Position numbers and translations under genes: made by a program. The notes beneath the pieces are model-generated. The model saw only the letters and a program-made list of their open reading frames with translations, was not told the DNA's origin and made no database searches. A stretch of 64,000 nucleotides of DNA, from contig NZ_CP034767.1 of NCBI RefSeq assembly GCF_004005995.1, forward strand, positions 1,612,001-1,676,000. The letters run 5' to 3'. The DNA comes from Devosia sp. 1566 (GTDB taxonomy: Bacteria > Pseudomonadota > Alphaproteobacteria > Rhizobiales > Devosiaceae). The number at the start of each line of letters is the position of its first letter. The stretch's first letter is position 1. Below, piece after piece: positions 44,517-56,428 of this stretch.

Positions 44517-45824
44517 GTGCTCGCTGACAAAGATCGCATTTTCACCAATCTCTATGGTCAGGGCGACTGGACACTGGCCGGTGCGCGCTCGCGCGGTGCC
44601 TGGGAAGGCACCCGCGAGTTCATCGATGCTGGCCGCGACTGGATCACCAACGAGGTCAAGGCTTCTGGCTTGCGCGGCCGCGGCGGGGCTGGGTTCCCGA
44701 CGGCGCTGAAGTGGACCTTCATGCCCAAGGTGTCTGACGGGCGCCCACATTACCTGCTGGTCAATGCCGATGAATCCGAGCCCGGCACCTGCAAGGACCG
44801 CGATATTCTGCGCCATGATCCTCACCATCTGGTGGAGGGGTGCCTTCTGGCGGCCCGCGCCATGGATGCGCACCTGGCCTTTATCTATGTGCGCGGCGAA
44901 TTCATCCGCGAGCGGCAGCACCTGGAGCAGGCCGTTCAGGAGGCCTATGACGCCAAGCTGATCGGCAAGAACAACATCCATGGCTGGGACCTGGACATCA
45001 TCGTCCATCACGGCGCGGGCGCCTATATCTGCGGCGAAGAAACTGCGCTGATGGAATCGCTGGAAGGCAAGAAGGGCCAGCCCCGGCTCAAGCCGCCATT
45101 CCCCGCCGGCATGGGCGTTTACGGCAACCCGACCACGGTCAACAATGTCGAGTCCATCGCCGTTGTGCCCGAAATCCTGCGTCGTTCGGGCGCTTGGTTC
45201 GCTTCTATCGGCCGCGCCAACAATACCGGCACCAAGCTGATGTGCGTTTCGGGCCACGTCAACAAGCCCGCGACCTTCGAGGAAGCCCTTGGCTGCACCT
45301 TCGAAGAAATCATCGAAAAGCATTGCGGCGGCATTCGTGGCGGCTGGGACAATCTGCTCGCCGTGATCCCCGGCGGCTCGTCCGTGCCCTGCGTGCCCGG
45401 CGAAAAGATCCGCCACGCCATCTATGACTTCGATGGCCTGCGTGAAGTGGGCGGCTCGCTCGGCACTGCCGGCATCATCGTGATGGACAAGTCGACGGAT
45501 ATCATCAAGGCCATCTGGCGCCTTGCCGCTTTCTACAAGCACGAAAGCTGCGGCCAGTGCACGCCGTGCCGTGAAGGCACCGGCTGGATGATGCGCGTCA
45601 TGGATCGCATGGTTGAAGGCCGCGCCCAGAAGCGCGAGATCGACATGCTGTTTGAAGTGACCAAGCAGATCGAGGGCCACACCATTTGCGCGCTGGGCGA
45701 TGCCGCGGCTTGGCCGATCCAGGGCCTGATCCGCAACTTCCGGCACGTGATCGAAGAGCGGATCGACCAGTATACATATTCATCCACCTCTGACGGCGCC
45801 GTGCCGTCGATCGCGGCGGAGTAG
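44517..45824 (+). CDS. nuoF: NADH-quinone oxidoreductase subunit F
   Basis: Protein of 435 residues, the 51-kDa subunit that binds NADH and FMN and carries cluster N3. The nucleotide loop [14 protein letters not shown] is at 53-66 and the cluster motif [12 protein letters not shown] lies in the C-terminal part. It starts with GTG, two bases after nuoE. Confidence 0.97.
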   Translation: MLADKDRIFTNLYGQGDWTLAGARSRGAWEGTREFIDAGRDWITNEVKASGLRGRGGAGFPTALKWTFMPKVSDGRPHYLLVNADESEPGTCKDRDILRHDPHHLVEGCLLAARAMDAHLAFIYVRGEFIRERQHLEQAVQEAYDAKLIGKNNIHGWDLDIIVHHGAGAYICGEETALMESLEGKKGQPRLKPPFPAGMGVYGNPTTVNNVESIAVVPEILRRSGAWFASIGRANNTGTKLMCVSGHVNKPATFEEALGCTFEEIIEKHCGGIRGGWDNLLAVIPGGSSVPCVPGEKIRHAIYDFDGLREVGGSLGTAGIIVMDKSTDIIKAIWRLAAFYKHESCGQCTPCREGTGWMMRVMDRMVEGRAQKREIDMLFEVTKQIEGHTICALGDAAAWPIQGLIRNFRHVIEERIDQYTYSSTSDGAVPSIAAE

Positions 45825-45830
45825 GGCTCG

Positions 45831-47897
45831 ATGGCAAATATCAAGGTTGACGGCCAGCTCGTCGAAGTTCCCGATCACTTCACCCTGATGCAGGCTGCCG
45901 AAGCGGCCGGCGCAGAAATTCCGCGCTTTTGTTACCATGAGCGCCTGTCGGTGGCCGGCAACTGCCGCATGTGCCTGGTCGAGGTGAAGGGCGGCCCCCC
46001 CAAGCCCCAGGCCTCTTGCGCCATGGCGGTCAAGGACCTGCGGCCCGGCCCCAATGGCGAGCCGCCCGAAATGTTCACCAACACGCCAATGGTCAAGAAG
46101 GCCCGCGAAGGCGTGATGGAATTCCTGCTGATCAACCATCCGCTCGACTGCCCGATCTGCGATCAGGGCGGTGAATGCGATCTGCAGGACCAGGCCATGG
46201 CCTATGGCGTGGACAAGAACCGCTTTGCCGAAAACAAGCGCGCGGTCGAGGACAAGTATCTTGGGCCGCTGGTCAAGACCTCGATGAACCGCTGCATCCA
46301 TTGCACGCGCTGCGTCCGCTTCACCACCGAAGTGGCCGGCATTGCCGAGATGGGCTTGCTGGGTCGCGGTGAGGACGCCGAGATCACCTCCTATCTGGAA
46401 AAGGCGCTGTCGAGCGAGTTGCAGGGCAATGTGGTTGACCTGTGCCCGGTAGGCGCACTGACCTCCAAGCCCTATGCCTTCTCGTTCCGTCCCTGGGAAT
46501 TGAGCAAGACCGAGAGCATCGATGTCATGGATGCGCTCGGTTCGGCCATCCGCGTCGATAGCCGTGGTCGCGAAGTGATGCGCATCCTGCCGCGCGTCAA
46601 TGAGGCGATCAACGAGGAGTGGATTTCCGACAAGACCCGCTATGTGTGGGATGGGCTCAAGTCCCAGCGCCTTGACCGCCCCTATGTGCGGCGCAACCGC
46701 AAACTGGCTCCCACCACCTGGGAAGACGCGTTCGCGACCGTTGCCAAGGCCGTCAAGAAGCCGGGCGTGCGCATCGGCGCCATTGCCGGCGACCTTGCCG
46801 GCGTCGAGGAAATGTTTGCGCTCAAGACGCTGCTGGCCTCGCTGGGCTCGAGCAATATCGATGCGCGCCCGGTTGGCTCGGCCCTGAGCCCTGCCGGCGG
46901 TCGCGCCAGCTATGTGTTCAATCCCACCATTGCCGGGATCGAGCAGGCTGACGCTATTCTCCTCGTCGGCACCAATCCGCGCCGTGAAGCGGCTGTGCTC
47001 AATGCCCGCATCCGCAAGGTGTGGCGTGCCACCGGCCTGCCGATTGGCGTGATCGGGGAAGCCGCTGACCTGACCTATACCTACGAGCATCTCGGTTCGG
47101 GCAACAACACGCTGCTGGACCTGGCTGCGGGCCTCGGCTCCTTTGCCGATACCTGGAAGCAAGCCAAGCGGCCGCTCGTGATCGTGGGCGAAGGCGCTGC
47201 GACCACCGATGTTCTGGCTGCGGCCGCACAGCTCGCCACCGGCAATCCGGAACTGGCAGAAGGCTGGAACGGCTTTGCCGTGCTGCACAATGCGGCAGCT
47301 CGCGTCGGCGCTCTCGATGTCGGTTTCGTGCCCGCCAAGGGCGCTGCGGATACGGCGGCCATGCTAACGGGCGGCGTTGACGTGCTGTTCCTGCTGGGTG
47401 CCGACGAATACGACCTGTCCGGTCTTGGCGACACGTTGGTGGTGTATCTGGGAACCCATGGCGACAGTGGCGCTCACCGCGCCGACGTAATCCTGCCCGG
47501 CGCCGCCTATACCGAAAAGAGCGCCACCTATGTGAACACCGAAGGGCGGGTGCAGGTCACCAACCGCGCCGTGTTCCCCCCAGGTGAGGCCAAGGAAGAC
47601 TGGGCCATCCTGCGGGCGCTTTCGGCAGTTGCCGGCGTGACCCTGCCGTTCAATTCGCTGCCGCAGCTGCGCGCCGCGCTTTATGCTGAATACCCGCATC
47701 TGGCCCGGATCGATGATGTTGCGCCCACCAAGCTCGCCGACATCACCAAGCTGGCCAAGGGCTCGACGCGCGGCAAGAAGCTCAGCTTTGCTTCTCCGGT
47801 CAGTGATTTTTATCTCAGCAACCCGATCGCGCGCGCCTCGGCAACCATGGGCGAATGCGCTGCCATGGCCGCCGGCCTGCGTCAGGCAGCGGAGTAG
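45831..47897 (+). CDS. nuoG: NADH-quinone oxidoreductase subunit G
   Basis: Protein of 688 residues, the 75-kDa subunit. The N-terminal [2Fe-2S] ferredoxin ligands are in [15 protein letters not shown] and a further Cys in QASCAMAV. [4Fe-4S] ligands lie in [13 protein letters not shown] and [11 protein letters not shown]. The molybdopterin-like domain behind is reduced and without active site. Confidence 0.97.
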   Translation: MANIKVDGQLVEVPDHFTLMQAAEAAGAEIPRFCYHERLSVAGNCRMCLVEVKGGPPKPQASCAMAVKDLRPGPNGEPPEMFTNTPMVKKAREGVMEFLLINHPLDCPICDQGGECDLQDQAMAYGVDKNRFAENKRAVEDKYLGPLVKTSMNRCIHCTRCVRFTTEVAGIAEMGLLGRGEDAEITSYLEKALSSELQGNVVDLCPVGALTSKPYAFSFRPWELSKTESIDVMDALGSAIRVDSRGREVMRILPRVNEAINEEWISDKTRYVWDGLKSQRLDRPYVRRNRKLAPTTWEDAFATVAKAVKKPGVRIGAIAGDLAGVEEMFALKTLLASLGSSNIDARPVGSALSPAGGRASYVFNPTIAGIEQADAILLVGTNPRREAAVLNARIRKVWRATGLPIGVIGEAADLTYTYEHLGSGNNTLLDLAAGLGSFADTWKQAKRPLVIVGEGAATTDVLAAAAQLATGNPELAEGWNGFAVLHNAAARVGALDVGFVPAKGAADTAAMLTGGVDVLFLLGADEYDLSGLGDTLVVYLGTHGDSGAHRADVILPGAAYTEKSATYVNTEGRVQVTNRAVFPPGEAKEDWAILRALSAVAGVTLPFNSLPQLRAALYAEYPHLARIDDVAPTKLADITKLAKGSTRGKKLSFASPVSDFYLSNPIARASATMGECAAMAAGLRQAAE

Positions 47898-47906
47898 GGG
47901 AGCGCT

Positions 47907-49001
47907 ATGGACTCTGTTATGGCCGTTCTTGACTACCTGCTTGGCGTGCCCTTCCTCGGAGGGACCCAGGTAGGCTTCGTGTATAAGGGGCTGCTGCTCC
48001 TCGTCACCCTGCTGATCTTCACCGCCTTCATCCTGCTCGCCGACCGCAAGATCTGGGCGGCCGTGCAGATCCGCCGTGGTCCCAACGTCGTGGGTCCGTT
48101 CGGCCTCCTGCAGAGCTTTGCCGACCTGCTCAAATTCGTGTTCAAGGAACCTATCCTGCCCGCCGGGTCGGACAAGCTCATGTTCCTGTTGGCGCCGCTG
48201 ATCACGGCGACGCTGTCGCTGTCGGCCTGGGTGGTTATTCCGATCAGCCCCGGCTGGGCGATCGCGGACATCAATGTGGGCATTCTTTATGTGCTCGCGA
48301 TCTCCTCGCTCGGCGTTTACGGCGTGATCATTGGCGGCTGGGCGTCGAACTCGAAATACCCGTTCCTGGGCGCGCTGCGTTCGGCGGCGCAGATGGTCAG
48401 CTACGAAGTCTCGATTGGGCTCGTGATCATCACCGTGCTGCTCTGCGTGGGCTCGCTGAACCTGACCGATATCGTGCAGGCGCAGTATGAGATGGGCCTG
48501 GCGCACATGATCGGGCTGCCTTGGCTGACCTTCCTCAACTGGTTCTGGCTGCCGCTGTTCCCGATGTTCATCGTGTTCATGATATCGGCCTTGGCTGAAA
48601 CCAACCGCCCACCATTCGATTTGCCCGAAGCGGAGTCGGAACTGGTGGCCGGCTTCATGGTGGAATATTCCTCCACGCCTTACCTGTTGTTCATGCTGGG
48701 CGAGTATATCGCCATCATCCTGATGTGCGCGCTGATGACCATCATGTTCATGGGCGGCTGGACATCGCCGATCGACCTGCCGCCCTTCACCTGGATCCCG
48801 GGTGCGGTGTGGTTCGTGCTCAAGGTGTGTTTCTTCTTCTTCTTTTACGCCATGACCAAATCCATCGTGCCGCGCTATCGCTATGACCAGTTGATGCGGC
48901 TGGGCTGGAAGATCTTCCTGCCGCTCTCGTTGGTTTCGGTCATTGTTCTCGCATTCGTCCTGCAGCTGACTGGCTGGGGCTGGCATGGAGGGGTTGCTTG
49001 A
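47907..49001 (+). CDS. nuoH: NADH-quinone oxidoreductase subunit H
   Basis: Membrane subunit of 364 residues that forms the quinone entry site. The [26 protein letters not shown] loop and the [20 protein letters not shown] loop are fully conserved. Its stop shares a base with the nuoI start. Confidence 0.97.
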   Translation: MDSVMAVLDYLLGVPFLGGTQVGFVYKGLLLLVTLLIFTAFILLADRKIWAAVQIRRGPNVVGPFGLLQSFADLLKFVFKEPILPAGSDKLMFLLAPLITATLSLSAWVVIPISPGWAIADINVGILYVLAISSLGVYGVIIGGWASNSKYPFLGALRSAAQMVSYEVSIGLVIITVLLCVGSLNLTDIVQAQYEMGLAHMIGLPWLTFLNWFWLPLFPMFIVFMISALAETNRPPFDLPEAESELVAGFMVEYSSTPYLLFMLGEYIAIILMCALMTIMFMGGWTSPIDLPPFTWIPGAVWFVLKVCFFFFFYAMTKSIVPRYRYDQLMRLGWKIFLPLSLVSVIVLAFVLQLTGWGWHGGVA

Positions 49002-49489
49002 TGCACGCCCTGAGATTTGTAAATTCGCTGCTGCTCAAGGAGTTCGTAACGGGGTTCTTCCTCGCCATGCGCTACTTCTTCACGCCCAAGCCGACGGTGA
49101 ACTACCCATTCGAAAAGAACCCCGTAAGCCCGCGCTTCCGTGGCGAGCATGCCCTGCGCCGCTACCCCAATGGGGAAGAGCGCTGCATTGCCTGCAAGCT
49201 GTGTGAAGCGGTGTGTCCTGCACAGGCCATCACCATCGAAGCTGGCCCCCGCCAGAATGACGGCACCCGGCGCACGGTGCGCTACGACATCGACATGGTG
49301 AAGTGCATCTATTGCGGCTTCTGCCAGGAAGCCTGCCCGGTGGATGCGATCGTTGAAGGCCCCAATTTCGAGTTCGCCACCGAAACGCGCGAGGAGCTCT
49401 ACTTCTCCAAGGAGCGTCTGCTGGCCAATGGCGACCGCTGGGAGCGCGAAATCGCTCACAACATCGCCACCGACGCACCGTATCGCTGA
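49001..49489 (+). CDS. nuoI: NADH-quinone oxidoreductase subunit I
   Basis: Protein of 162 residues with two [4Fe-4S] ferredoxin motifs, [16 protein letters not shown] and [16 protein letters not shown] (clusters N6a and N6b). ATG at 49001 chosen over an in-frame TTG three bases upstream. Confidence 0.97.
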   Translation: MHALRFVNSLLLKEFVTGFFLAMRYFFTPKPTVNYPFEKNPVSPRFRGEHALRRYPNGEERCIACKLCEAVCPAQAITIEAGPRQNDGTRRTVRYDIDMVKCIYCGFCQEACPVDAIVEGPNFEFATETREELYFSKERLLANGDRWEREIAHNIATDAPYR

Positions 49490-49500
49490 AGGAAGACCGG

Positions 49501-50109
49501 ATGAGCCTTCCCCTGTTCTTTTTCTATCTCTTCTCGGTCGTGGCGATCGCTTCGGCGTTCATGGTCGTGTCCTCGCGCAATCCCGTGCACGCGGTGCTGT
49601 TTTTGATCGTGGTGTTCGTCAACGCTGCAGGCCTCTTCATGCTGGCCGGCGCCGAGTTCCTCGCCTTGATCCTGATCGTGGTTTATGTCGGCGCTGTGGC
49701 GGTGCTGTTCCTGTTTGTCGTCATGATGCTGGACGTTGACTTCAAGGACCTGCGCCGCGGTTCGCTGCAATATGCACCGATCGGCGTCCTTGTGGGGATC
49801 GTATTGCTGCTCGAGCTCCTGCTCGTGGCCGGCAGCTCCTGGATCGCACCAGAAGCAGGTGGAATTGGCGCCTTGCCGATCGACGCGGGCGTTGAAAATA
49901 CGCGCGCGTTAGGGCAGGTGCTTTATACGCGCTACGTGTTCCTGTTCCAGGGCGCGGCCGCGATTCTGCTGGTGGCAATGATCGGTGCGATTGTGCTGAC
50001 GCTGCGCCACAAGCCCGGCATCAAGCGCCAGGATCCGTCGGTGCAGGTCAATCGGCAGCCGGCAGACACGCTGGAAGTCGTCAAAGTCAAAAGCGGTCAA
50101 GGGCTGTAG
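49501..50109 (+). CDS. nuoJ: NADH-quinone oxidoreductase subunit J
   Basis: Membrane subunit of 202 residues with five helices; the [55 protein letters not shown] core is conserved in pieces. Confidence 0.97.
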   Translation: MSLPLFFFYLFSVVAIASAFMVVSSRNPVHAVLFLIVVFVNAAGLFMLAGAEFLALILIVVYVGAVAVLFLFVVMMLDVDFKDLRRGSLQYAPIGVLVGIVLLLELLLVAGSSWIAPEAGGIGALPIDAGVENTRALGQVLYTRYVFLFQGAAAILLVAMIGAIVLTLRHKPGIKRQDPSVQVNRQPADTLEVVKVKSGQGL

Positions 50110-50117
50110 GAGTAATC

Positions 50118-50432
50118 ATGGGCTTGGCAATCGGCCTCGGTCACTACCTGACCGTCGCGGCAATCCTGTTCACGCTGGGCGTGTTCGGCATTTTCCTCAA
50201 CCGCCGCAACATCATCGTTATTCTGATGTCGATCGAGTTGATCCTCCTGGCGGTCAACCTCAACCTCGTGGCCTTCAGCGCGCATCTGGGCGACCTGCAG
50301 GGGCAGGTATTTGCGCTGCTGATCCTGACGGTGGCGGCTGCCGAGGCGGCCATTGGCCTCGCCATTCTCGTAATTTTCTACCGCAATCTCGGCTCGATTG
50401 CGGTTGAAGACGTCAACCAGATGAAGGGCTAA
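50118..50432 (+). CDS. nuoK: NADH-quinone oxidoreductase subunit K
   Basis: Membrane subunit of 104 residues with three helices and the two functional glutamates in [13 protein letters not shown] and [10 protein letters not shown]. Confidence 0.97.
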   Translation: MGLAIGLGHYLTVAAILFTLGVFGIFLNRRNIIVILMSIELILLAVNLNLVAFSAHLGDLQGQVFALLILTVAAAEAAIGLAILVIFYRNLGSIAVEDVNQMKG

Positions 50433-50443
50433 GCAGCACCGCT

Positions 50444-52552
50444 ATGATCCAAGCGATTGTTTTCCTGCCCCTCGCGGGCGCCCTCATTGCCGGCCTGCTG
50501 GGCCGTATTATCGGCCATCGGCCGAGCGAATTCATCACCACCGGCTTGCTGATCATTGCCGCAGTGCTGAGCTGGATCGTCTTCCTGCCCATCGCCTTTG
50601 GCGGCGGGCTGGTTGGAGCCGAGATTGCCGAAGGCAGCCACGCCGCGGTGCTCAAGGTCGACCTGATGCGCTGGATTCAGGTCGGCAGCATGAACATGCA
50701 CTGGACGCTGCGCGTCGACACGCTCACGGCTATCATGTTGGTGGTCGTCACCACCGTTTCCAGCCTCGTGCACGTTTATTCGATTGGTTACATGGCCGAG
50801 GATCCGCATCGCTCGCGCTTCTTCGCCTATCTGTCGCTCTTTACCTTCGCCATGCTGATGCTGGTGACCGCCGACAACTTCCTCCAGATGTTCTTCGGTT
50901 GGGAAGGCGTGGGCCTCGCCTCCTATCTGCTGATCGGCTTCTGGTACACCCGTCCATCGGCCAATGCTGCCGCCATGAAGGCTTTCATCGTCAACCGCGT
51001 AGGCGACTTTGGCTTCATGCTCGGCATCTTTGGCGCCTTCATGGTGCTCGGCCATCTCGACTTTGACAGCGCGTTCCATGCTGCCCCAGAGGCAGCCGAA
51101 GCGAGCATGCGGTTCCTGAACTGGGACCTGCATGCGATGACGGTGATCTGCCTGTTGTTGTTCATGGGTGCCATGGGCAAGTCGGCGCAGTTCCTGCTTC
51201 ATACGTGGTTGCCGGACGCCATGGAGGGCCCAACGCCCGTTTCCGCGCTGATCCATGCCGCCACCATGGTGACGGCCGGCGTGTTCATGGTTGCACGGCT
51301 GTCGCCGCTATTCGAAACCTCGCCGACGGCGCTGACCTTCATCATCGTGATCGGCGCCATTACCGCCTTTTTTGCCGCGACGGTCGGTCTGGTGCAGAAC
51401 GACATCAAGCGCGTGATCGCTTATTCCACCTGTTCGCAGCTGGGCTACATGTTCGTGGCGCTGGGGACGGGGGCTTATACGGCCGGCGTGTTCCACCTCT
51501 TCACGCACGCCTTCTTCAAGGCATTGCTGTTCCTGGGTGCGGGCGCCGTGATCCACGCCATGCATCACGAACAGGACATGCGCAACATGGGTGGCCTCGC
51601 CAAGAAGATCCCGATCACCTATGCCATGATGCTGATCGGCACCCTGGCGCTGACGGGTGTGGGTATTCCGGGCACCGAGTTCATCGGCTTTGCCGGGTTC
51701 TTCTCCAAGGACTCCATTATCGAGGCGGCTTACGCCTATGGCGGCAATGTGGGCTCGATGGCCTTCTGGCTGCTGGTGATCGCGGCCGTGTTCACGAGCT
51801 TTTACTCGTGGCGCCTCATCCACCTGACTTTCCACGGCTCGCCCCGCGATGCCCAGCATGCGCTGACGGCTCATCCCGAGCCAGAGCATAGCGACCCCGA
51901 AACCCATCATGAGCCGGCGGCCAGCGATGCGCATGCTGCCCATGACGATCATGCTCATGGTCATCACGGCAGCGCCTATGACAATGCCCATGAAGCACCC
52001 AATGTCATGCTGGTGCCGCTATATGTGCTCGCAGTTGGCGCAGTGTTCTCGGGTGCGGTGTTCTACGGCATGTTCTTCCATGACGTGGGCCATATCGAAC
52101 ACTTCTTCGCCGGATCGGTCGTTATTGAGCCTGAGATCATCGAGGCTGCGCACCATGTGCCATTGTGGGTGAAGTGGTCAGCCACTTTCGCGATGATCAT
52201 TGGGTTTGTGACGGCCTGGTATATGTATATCCGCTCGCCTGAAACCCCACGCCGGCTCGCTGAGACCAATCCTGGCCTCTACAAGTTCCTGCTCAACAAG
52301 TGGTACTTCGACGAGCTCTACAACACGATCTTCGTGCGTCCTGCCTTGTGGATCGGCCGCGCGCTTTGGCATGGCTTTGATGACTGGTTGATCGATGCCA
52401 AGCTGACCGAAGGTGTTGGACGGCGGGTCAACAACGTCACCTCATGGGTCGTCAAGCTCCAGTCCGGCTATCTCTACCACTACGCCTTTGTGATGCTGAT
52501 CGGCATTGCGGCGCTTTTGACCTGGGCCATTGCGGCCGGGGGACTGATCTGA
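50444..52552 (+). CDS. nuoL: NADH-quinone oxidoreductase subunit L
   Basis: Antiporter-like subunit of 702 residues, the distal proton pump, with a C-terminal lateral helix. The glutamate helix ([19 protein letters not shown]) and lysine helix ([30 protein letters not shown]) are intact. An insert at about 471-517 carries 12 histidines in roughly 46 residues, facing one side of the membrane. Confidence 0.97.
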   Translation: MIQAIVFLPLAGALIAGLLGRIIGHRPSEFITTGLLIIAAVLSWIVFLPIAFGGGLVGAEIAEGSHAAVLKVDLMRWIQVGSMNMHWTLRVDTLTAIMLVVVTTVSSLVHVYSIGYMAEDPHRSRFFAYLSLFTFAMLMLVTADNFLQMFFGWEGVGLASYLLIGFWYTRPSANAAAMKAFIVNRVGDFGFMLGIFGAFMVLGHLDFDSAFHAAPEAAEASMRFLNWDLHAMTVICLLLFMGAMGKSAQFLLHTWLPDAMEGPTPVSALIHAATMVTAGVFMVARLSPLFETSPTALTFIIVIGAITAFFAATVGLVQNDIKRVIAYSTCSQLGYMFVALGTGAYTAGVFHLFTHAFFKALLFLGAGAVIHAMHHEQDMRNMGGLAKKIPITYAMMLIGTLALTGVGIPGTEFIGFAGFFSKDSIIEAAYAYGGNVGSMAFWLLVIAAVFTSFYSWRLIHLTFHGSPRDAQHALTAHPEPEHSDPETHHEPAASDAHAAHDDHAHGHHGSAYDNAHEAPNVMLVPLYVLAVGAVFSGAVFYGMFFHDVGHIEHFFAGSVVIEPEIIEAAHHVPLWVKWSATFAMIIGFVTAWYMYIRSPETPRRLAETNPGLYKFLLNKWYFDELYNTIFVRPALWIGRALWHGFDDWLIDAKLTEGVGRRVNNVTSWVVKLQSGYLYHYAFVMLIGIAALLTWAIAAGGLI

Positions 52553-54060
52553 TGACCTTCGCCAACACTATCCTGACGATCCTGACTTTCCTGCCGCTTT
52601 TTGGCGCAGTGGCGATCCTCTTCATGCCCAGGACGGCGTTCGACGCGATCCGCTGGACCGCATTGGCGACCACGGTGGTGACCTTCGTGCTGTCGCTGTG
52701 GATGTGGTCGATGTTCGACCCGGCAAATCCCGGTTTCCAGTTCGTCGTCGACCGCCCTTGGATTGGCGATAATATCGGTTACCGCGTAGGCGTGGACGGC
52801 ATCTCGGTGCTGTTTGTGGTGCTCTCGGCATTGTTGATGCCGTTCTGCATCCTGGCCAGCTGGGAGTCGATTTCCTTCCGCGTGAAGGAATATATGAGCA
52901 TCTTCCTCGTGCTCGAGATGCTGATGATCGGCGTTTTCACCACGCTCGATCTGGCCATGTTCTATGTGTTCTTCGAAGGCACCTTGCTGCCGATGTTCCT
53001 GATCATCGGCATTTGGGGCGGCAAGCGCCGGATCCAGGCCAGCTACAAGTTCTTCTTTTACACCTTTGTCGGCTCGGTGCTGATGCTGCTGGCCATGATG
53101 GCCATGTATTGGAGTGCCGGCACAACCAATATCGCGCGCCTGTTGACCCATGATTTCCCCATCGAAATGCAGCCCTGGCTGTGGTGGGCGTTCTTCGCTT
53201 CGCTCGCGGTCAAGATGCCGATGTGGCCGTTTCACCGCTGGCTGCCCGAAGCGCACGTCGAAGCGCCGACCGCTGGCTCGGTGATCCTTGCGGCAATCCT
53301 GCTCAAGCTGGGTGGCTATGGCTTCCTGCGCTTCTCGCTGCCCATGTTCCCCGATGCTTCGGCACAGTTTGCCAATGTCATCTTCGTGCTGTCGGTGGCG
53401 GCGATCATCATCACTTCGCTGATCGCCCTCGTGCAGCAGGACATCAAGAAGCTGATCGCCTATTCGTCTGTGGCCCATATGGGCTTTGTGACGATGGGTA
53501 TTTTTGCCGGCAACCAGTTCGGCATCCAGGGTGGCATCTTCCAGATGCTCTCGCACGGCGTGGTCTCGGGTGCCTTGTTCCTGTCGGTTGGCGTCATTTA
53601 TGACCGGCTGCATACGCGCGACATTGCCGCTTATGGTGGGCTGGTTACGCCCATGCCGCGCTATGCCGTGGCGTTCATGGTCTTCACCATGGCCAATGTC
53701 GGTCTTCCCGGCACGTCCGGCTTTGTCGGCGAGTTCCTGACCATGATGGGTGCTTTCCAGGTCAATACCTGGGTGGCGTTCTTCGCGGCCTTCGGCATTA
53801 TCCTGTCGGCTTGCTACGCGCTGTGGCTGTATCGACGTGTGATCTTTGGCGCGTTCACCAAGGAAACGCTGCGGGGTATGCTCGACCTCAACCTGCGCGA
53901 AAAACTGACGCTTTACCCATTGATCGCGCTGATCATCTTCTTCGGCTTCTATCCGGCACCCATTCTCGATACTACCGCGGCCGCGGTCGACAATCTGGTT
54001 GCCCACTATTCCGCCTCGATCGGCGCTGCTGCGCCGGCCGAAGTGGCTGTTGCCCACTAG
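52552..54060 (+). CDS. nuoM: NADH-quinone oxidoreductase subunit M
   Basis: Antiporter-like subunit of 502 residues. The key glutamate is in [20 protein letters not shown], and the lysine helix is [27 protein letters not shown]. The start overlaps the nuoL stop (ATG inside TGATG); the longer ORF at 52444 is rejected. Confidence 0.97.
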   Translation: MTFANTILTILTFLPLFGAVAILFMPRTAFDAIRWTALATTVVTFVLSLWMWSMFDPANPGFQFVVDRPWIGDNIGYRVGVDGISVLFVVLSALLMPFCILASWESISFRVKEYMSIFLVLEMLMIGVFTTLDLAMFYVFFEGTLLPMFLIIGIWGGKRRIQASYKFFFYTFVGSVLMLLAMMAMYWSAGTTNIARLLTHDFPIEMQPWLWWAFFASLAVKMPMWPFHRWLPEAHVEAPTAGSVILAAILLKLGGYGFLRFSLPMFPDASAQFANVIFVLSVAAIIITSLIALVQQDIKKLIAYSSVAHMGFVTMGIFAGNQFGIQGGIFQMLSHGVVSGALFLSVGVIYDRLHTRDIAAYGGLVTPMPRYAVAFMVFTMANVGLPGTSGFVGEFLTMMGAFQVNTWVAFFAAFGIILSACYALWLYRRVIFGAFTKETLRGMLDLNLREKLTLYPLIALIIFFGFYPAPILDTTAAAVDNLVAHYSASIGAAAPAEVAVAH

Positions 54061-54072
54061 GAGGGGAACCCC

Positions 54073-55518
54073 GTGAACTCAGACGTCATCGATTTCGCGA
54101 GCCTGGCTCCCGCTTATCCTGAGATGCTGATGGCAGTCGGCGTAATTGTGCTGCTGCTTGTCGGTGTCATCCTCAACAAAGAACGTTCTTCACTGGTCAG
54201 CATGCTGGGCGTGGTATTGCTGGTGGCAACGGCAGCGCTCGTCGTGTTCCAGCCTGCTGAAGGCGTGCTGTTCAATGGCGTTTTCATCCAGGACGGTTTT
54301 GCCCGCTTCATGAAGGCACTGGTGCTGGTTGGTTCGGCATTCGCGCTGATGATGTCGTGGCCGCACGCTGACGAGAACGGCACGCACAAATTCGAGTATT
54401 CCATTCTGATCCTGCTCGCGACTTTGGGCATGATGGTGATGGTGTCGGCCAACGATTTGATGAGCCTGTATATTGGCATCGAGTTGCAGTCGCTGGCGGT
54501 TTATGTGCTCGCCGCGATCAAGCGCGACGATAGCCGCGCCACCGAGGCGGGCATCAAGTACTTCGTGCTGGGTGCCCTCTCATCGGGCATGCTGCTCTAC
54601 GGCGCCTCGCTGATCTATGGCTTCACCGGCCAAACCAATCTGCAGGGTATTGTTGCCGCGATCGCCAACGAAGGTCGCTCCATTGGGCTGATCTTTGGCC
54701 TGGTGTTCCTGCTTGCGGGCGTCGCGTTCAAGATGTCTGCCGTGCCGTTCCATATGTGGACGCCAGACGTTTATGAAGGTGCGCCGACCCCGGTTACCGC
54801 CTTCATGGCCGGCGCGCCCAAGGTCGCCGCCATGGCGCTGATGGTTCGCCTGGTGATGGACAGCTTTGAGCCCATCACCCGCGACTGGCAGCAGATCGTG
54901 ATCTTCTTGTCGATTGCCTCCATGGTGCTGGCATCCTTTGCCGCCATCGGCCAGAAGTCGCTGAAGCGCCTGATGGCCTATTCATCCATTGGCCATGTCG
55001 GCTTTGCGCTTGTGGGGCTTTCCTCCGGCACGCAGGTTGGGGTGGAAGGCGTCGCCATCTACATGGCTATCTATTTGGCCATGACTGTAGGCCTGTTCGC
55101 TTGCCTGTTGTCGCTGCGCACCGAAGCCGGTTACGTCGAAAACATCGATGACCTTGCCGGTGCGGCACAGTCTCGGCCCTTTGTGGCGGCCATTTTTGCG
55201 ATCCTGATGTTCTCGCTGATCGGCCTACCACCGTTGGCCGGGTTCTTCGCCAAGTGGTATGTGTTCCTTGCAGCCATCGAGGCGCAGCTCTTCGTGCTGG
55301 CCGTGATCGGCGTGCTGGCTTCAGCCGTGAGTGCCTATTATTACCTGCGCGTGATCAAGACCATGTATTTCGACGAACCGACGCGCCAGTTTGTAGCGGC
55401 GCCGCGTGAGCTGACCGTGATCATGGCGGCAAGCGGTTTCCTTGTCGTGACTTACTACTTCACGCTGGGCAATTCGCTTGCCTCTGCCGCTAATGCTGCG
55501 GCTGGAAGCTTGTTCTAG
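54073..55518 (+). CDS. nuoN: NADH-quinone oxidoreductase subunit N
   Basis: Antiporter-like subunit of 481 residues. The glutamate helix [21 protein letters not shown] and lysine helix [29 protein letters not shown] are present. GTG start after GAGGGGAA. It is followed directly, without a gap, by birA. Confidence 0.97.
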   Translation: MNSDVIDFASLAPAYPEMLMAVGVIVLLLVGVILNKERSSLVSMLGVVLLVATAALVVFQPAEGVLFNGVFIQDGFARFMKALVLVGSAFALMMSWPHADENGTHKFEYSILILLATLGMMVMVSANDLMSLYIGIELQSLAVYVLAAIKRDDSRATEAGIKYFVLGALSSGMLLYGASLIYGFTGQTNLQGIVAAIANEGRSIGLIFGLVFLLAGVAFKMSAVPFHMWTPDVYEGAPTPVTAFMAGAPKVAAMALMVRLVMDSFEPITRDWQQIVIFLSIASMVLASFAAIGQKSLKRLMAYSSIGHVGFALVGLSSGTQVGVEGVAIYMAIYLAMTVGLFACLLSLRTEAGYVENIDDLAGAAQSRPFVAAIFAILMFSLIGLPPLAGFFAKWYVFLAAIEAQLFVLAVIGVLASAVSAYYYLRVIKTMYFDEPTRQFVAAPRELTVIMAASGFLVVTYYFTLGNSLASAANAAAGSLF

Positions 55519-56355
55519 GTGACGTCGTTCGTTCTTGGTGGCTCCGCGCGGGCGGCAGGGTATCGCCTGCGCGGATTTGACTCGATCGGCTCAACCAATA
55601 CTGAGGCGCTCGCCGCCGCGGGGGCGGGCGATCCCGGTGGGTTATGGTTCGCTGCCCGTCAGCAAACAGCAGGCAGGGGGCGCCGTGGACGGCATTGGGA
55701 GTCCCCGGCTGGTAATCTGGCCGCCACGCTCTTGATCGTGCCCGAAGCCGACCCCACTTTGGCTGCAACACTCGGCTTCGTAGCCGGGGTGGCAATGAAC
55801 CGCGCACTTGCTCAATTGCTGCCGGCCGGCAGATTGCGGATCGGCCTCGATGGTGCCGATGGCACTGCAAGTGGTGCGCCCGCGCGGATAGCACTGAAAT
55901 GGCCCAATGACGTGCTGGCCGATGGTGCTAAGCTCGCCGGCATTTTGCTGGAGGGTCGTAAGGCGCCTGACGGGCGGCAGGCGGTCGTGATCGGCTTCGG
56001 CGTCAATGTGGTTGCCGCGCCGACCGGGCTGCCTTATCCCGCCACGAGCCTGCTGGAACTTGGCGCGCCCGAGTCGGCTGAGCGGGTCTTTGCGGCCTTG
56101 AGCGATTCGTGGGTTGAAGCGTTCAGGCTGTGGGATGACGGCCGCGGCGTTGAAGCAATCCTTGAGGAGTGGCGTTCCGCCGCTGCCGGGATTGGGGCTC
56201 CGGTGGCAATAAATCAGAACGGAGAGGTCCTGCGGGGCGTTTTCGAAACCATCGATGGCAGCGGACGCCTGATTGTGCGCGCGCCTGACGATCGTCGCAT
56301 CGCCATCACGGCTGGCGACGTACACTTTGGGGCAACGGCCAGCGCCCAGAGCTGA
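55519..56355 (+). CDS. birA: Biotin--[acetyl-CoA-carboxylase] ligase
   Basis: Protein of 278 residues that attaches biotin to the carboxyl carrier protein. Biotin-AMP loop GRGRRGR at 52-58 and KWPND at 127-131 are intact, with a C-terminal SH3-like cap (GVFETIDGSGRLIV). The N-terminal winged helix of E. coli BirA is missing, so this is the non-regulatory type. GTG start, directly abutting the nuoN stop codon, so it probably shares the nuo transcript. Placement between nuoN and rnj is usual for the order. Confidence 0.94.
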   Translation: MTSFVLGGSARAAGYRLRGFDSIGSTNTEALAAAGAGDPGGLWFAARQQTAGRGRRGRHWESPAGNLAATLLIVPEADPTLAATLGFVAGVAMNRALAQLLPAGRLRIGLDGADGTASGAPARIALKWPNDVLADGAKLAGILLEGRKAPDGRQAVVIGFGVNVVAAPTGLPYPATSLLELGAPESAERVFAALSDSWVEAFRLWDDGRGVEAILEEWRSAAAGIGAPVAINQNGEVLRGVFETIDGSGRLIVRAPDDRRIAITAGDVHFGATASAQS

Positions 56356-56428
56356 CCGCAAATATATGCGTTGACGACCGGTGGCCAAAGTTCGCCGCGC
56401 GCCGCGCCAAGAAAGGACTGAATAACCC

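Noticed and set aside
43800-45746. Long minus-strand open frame over nuoE and nuoF
   Set aside because: Antisense shadow of two clearly real genes in high-GC DNA; no domain visible.
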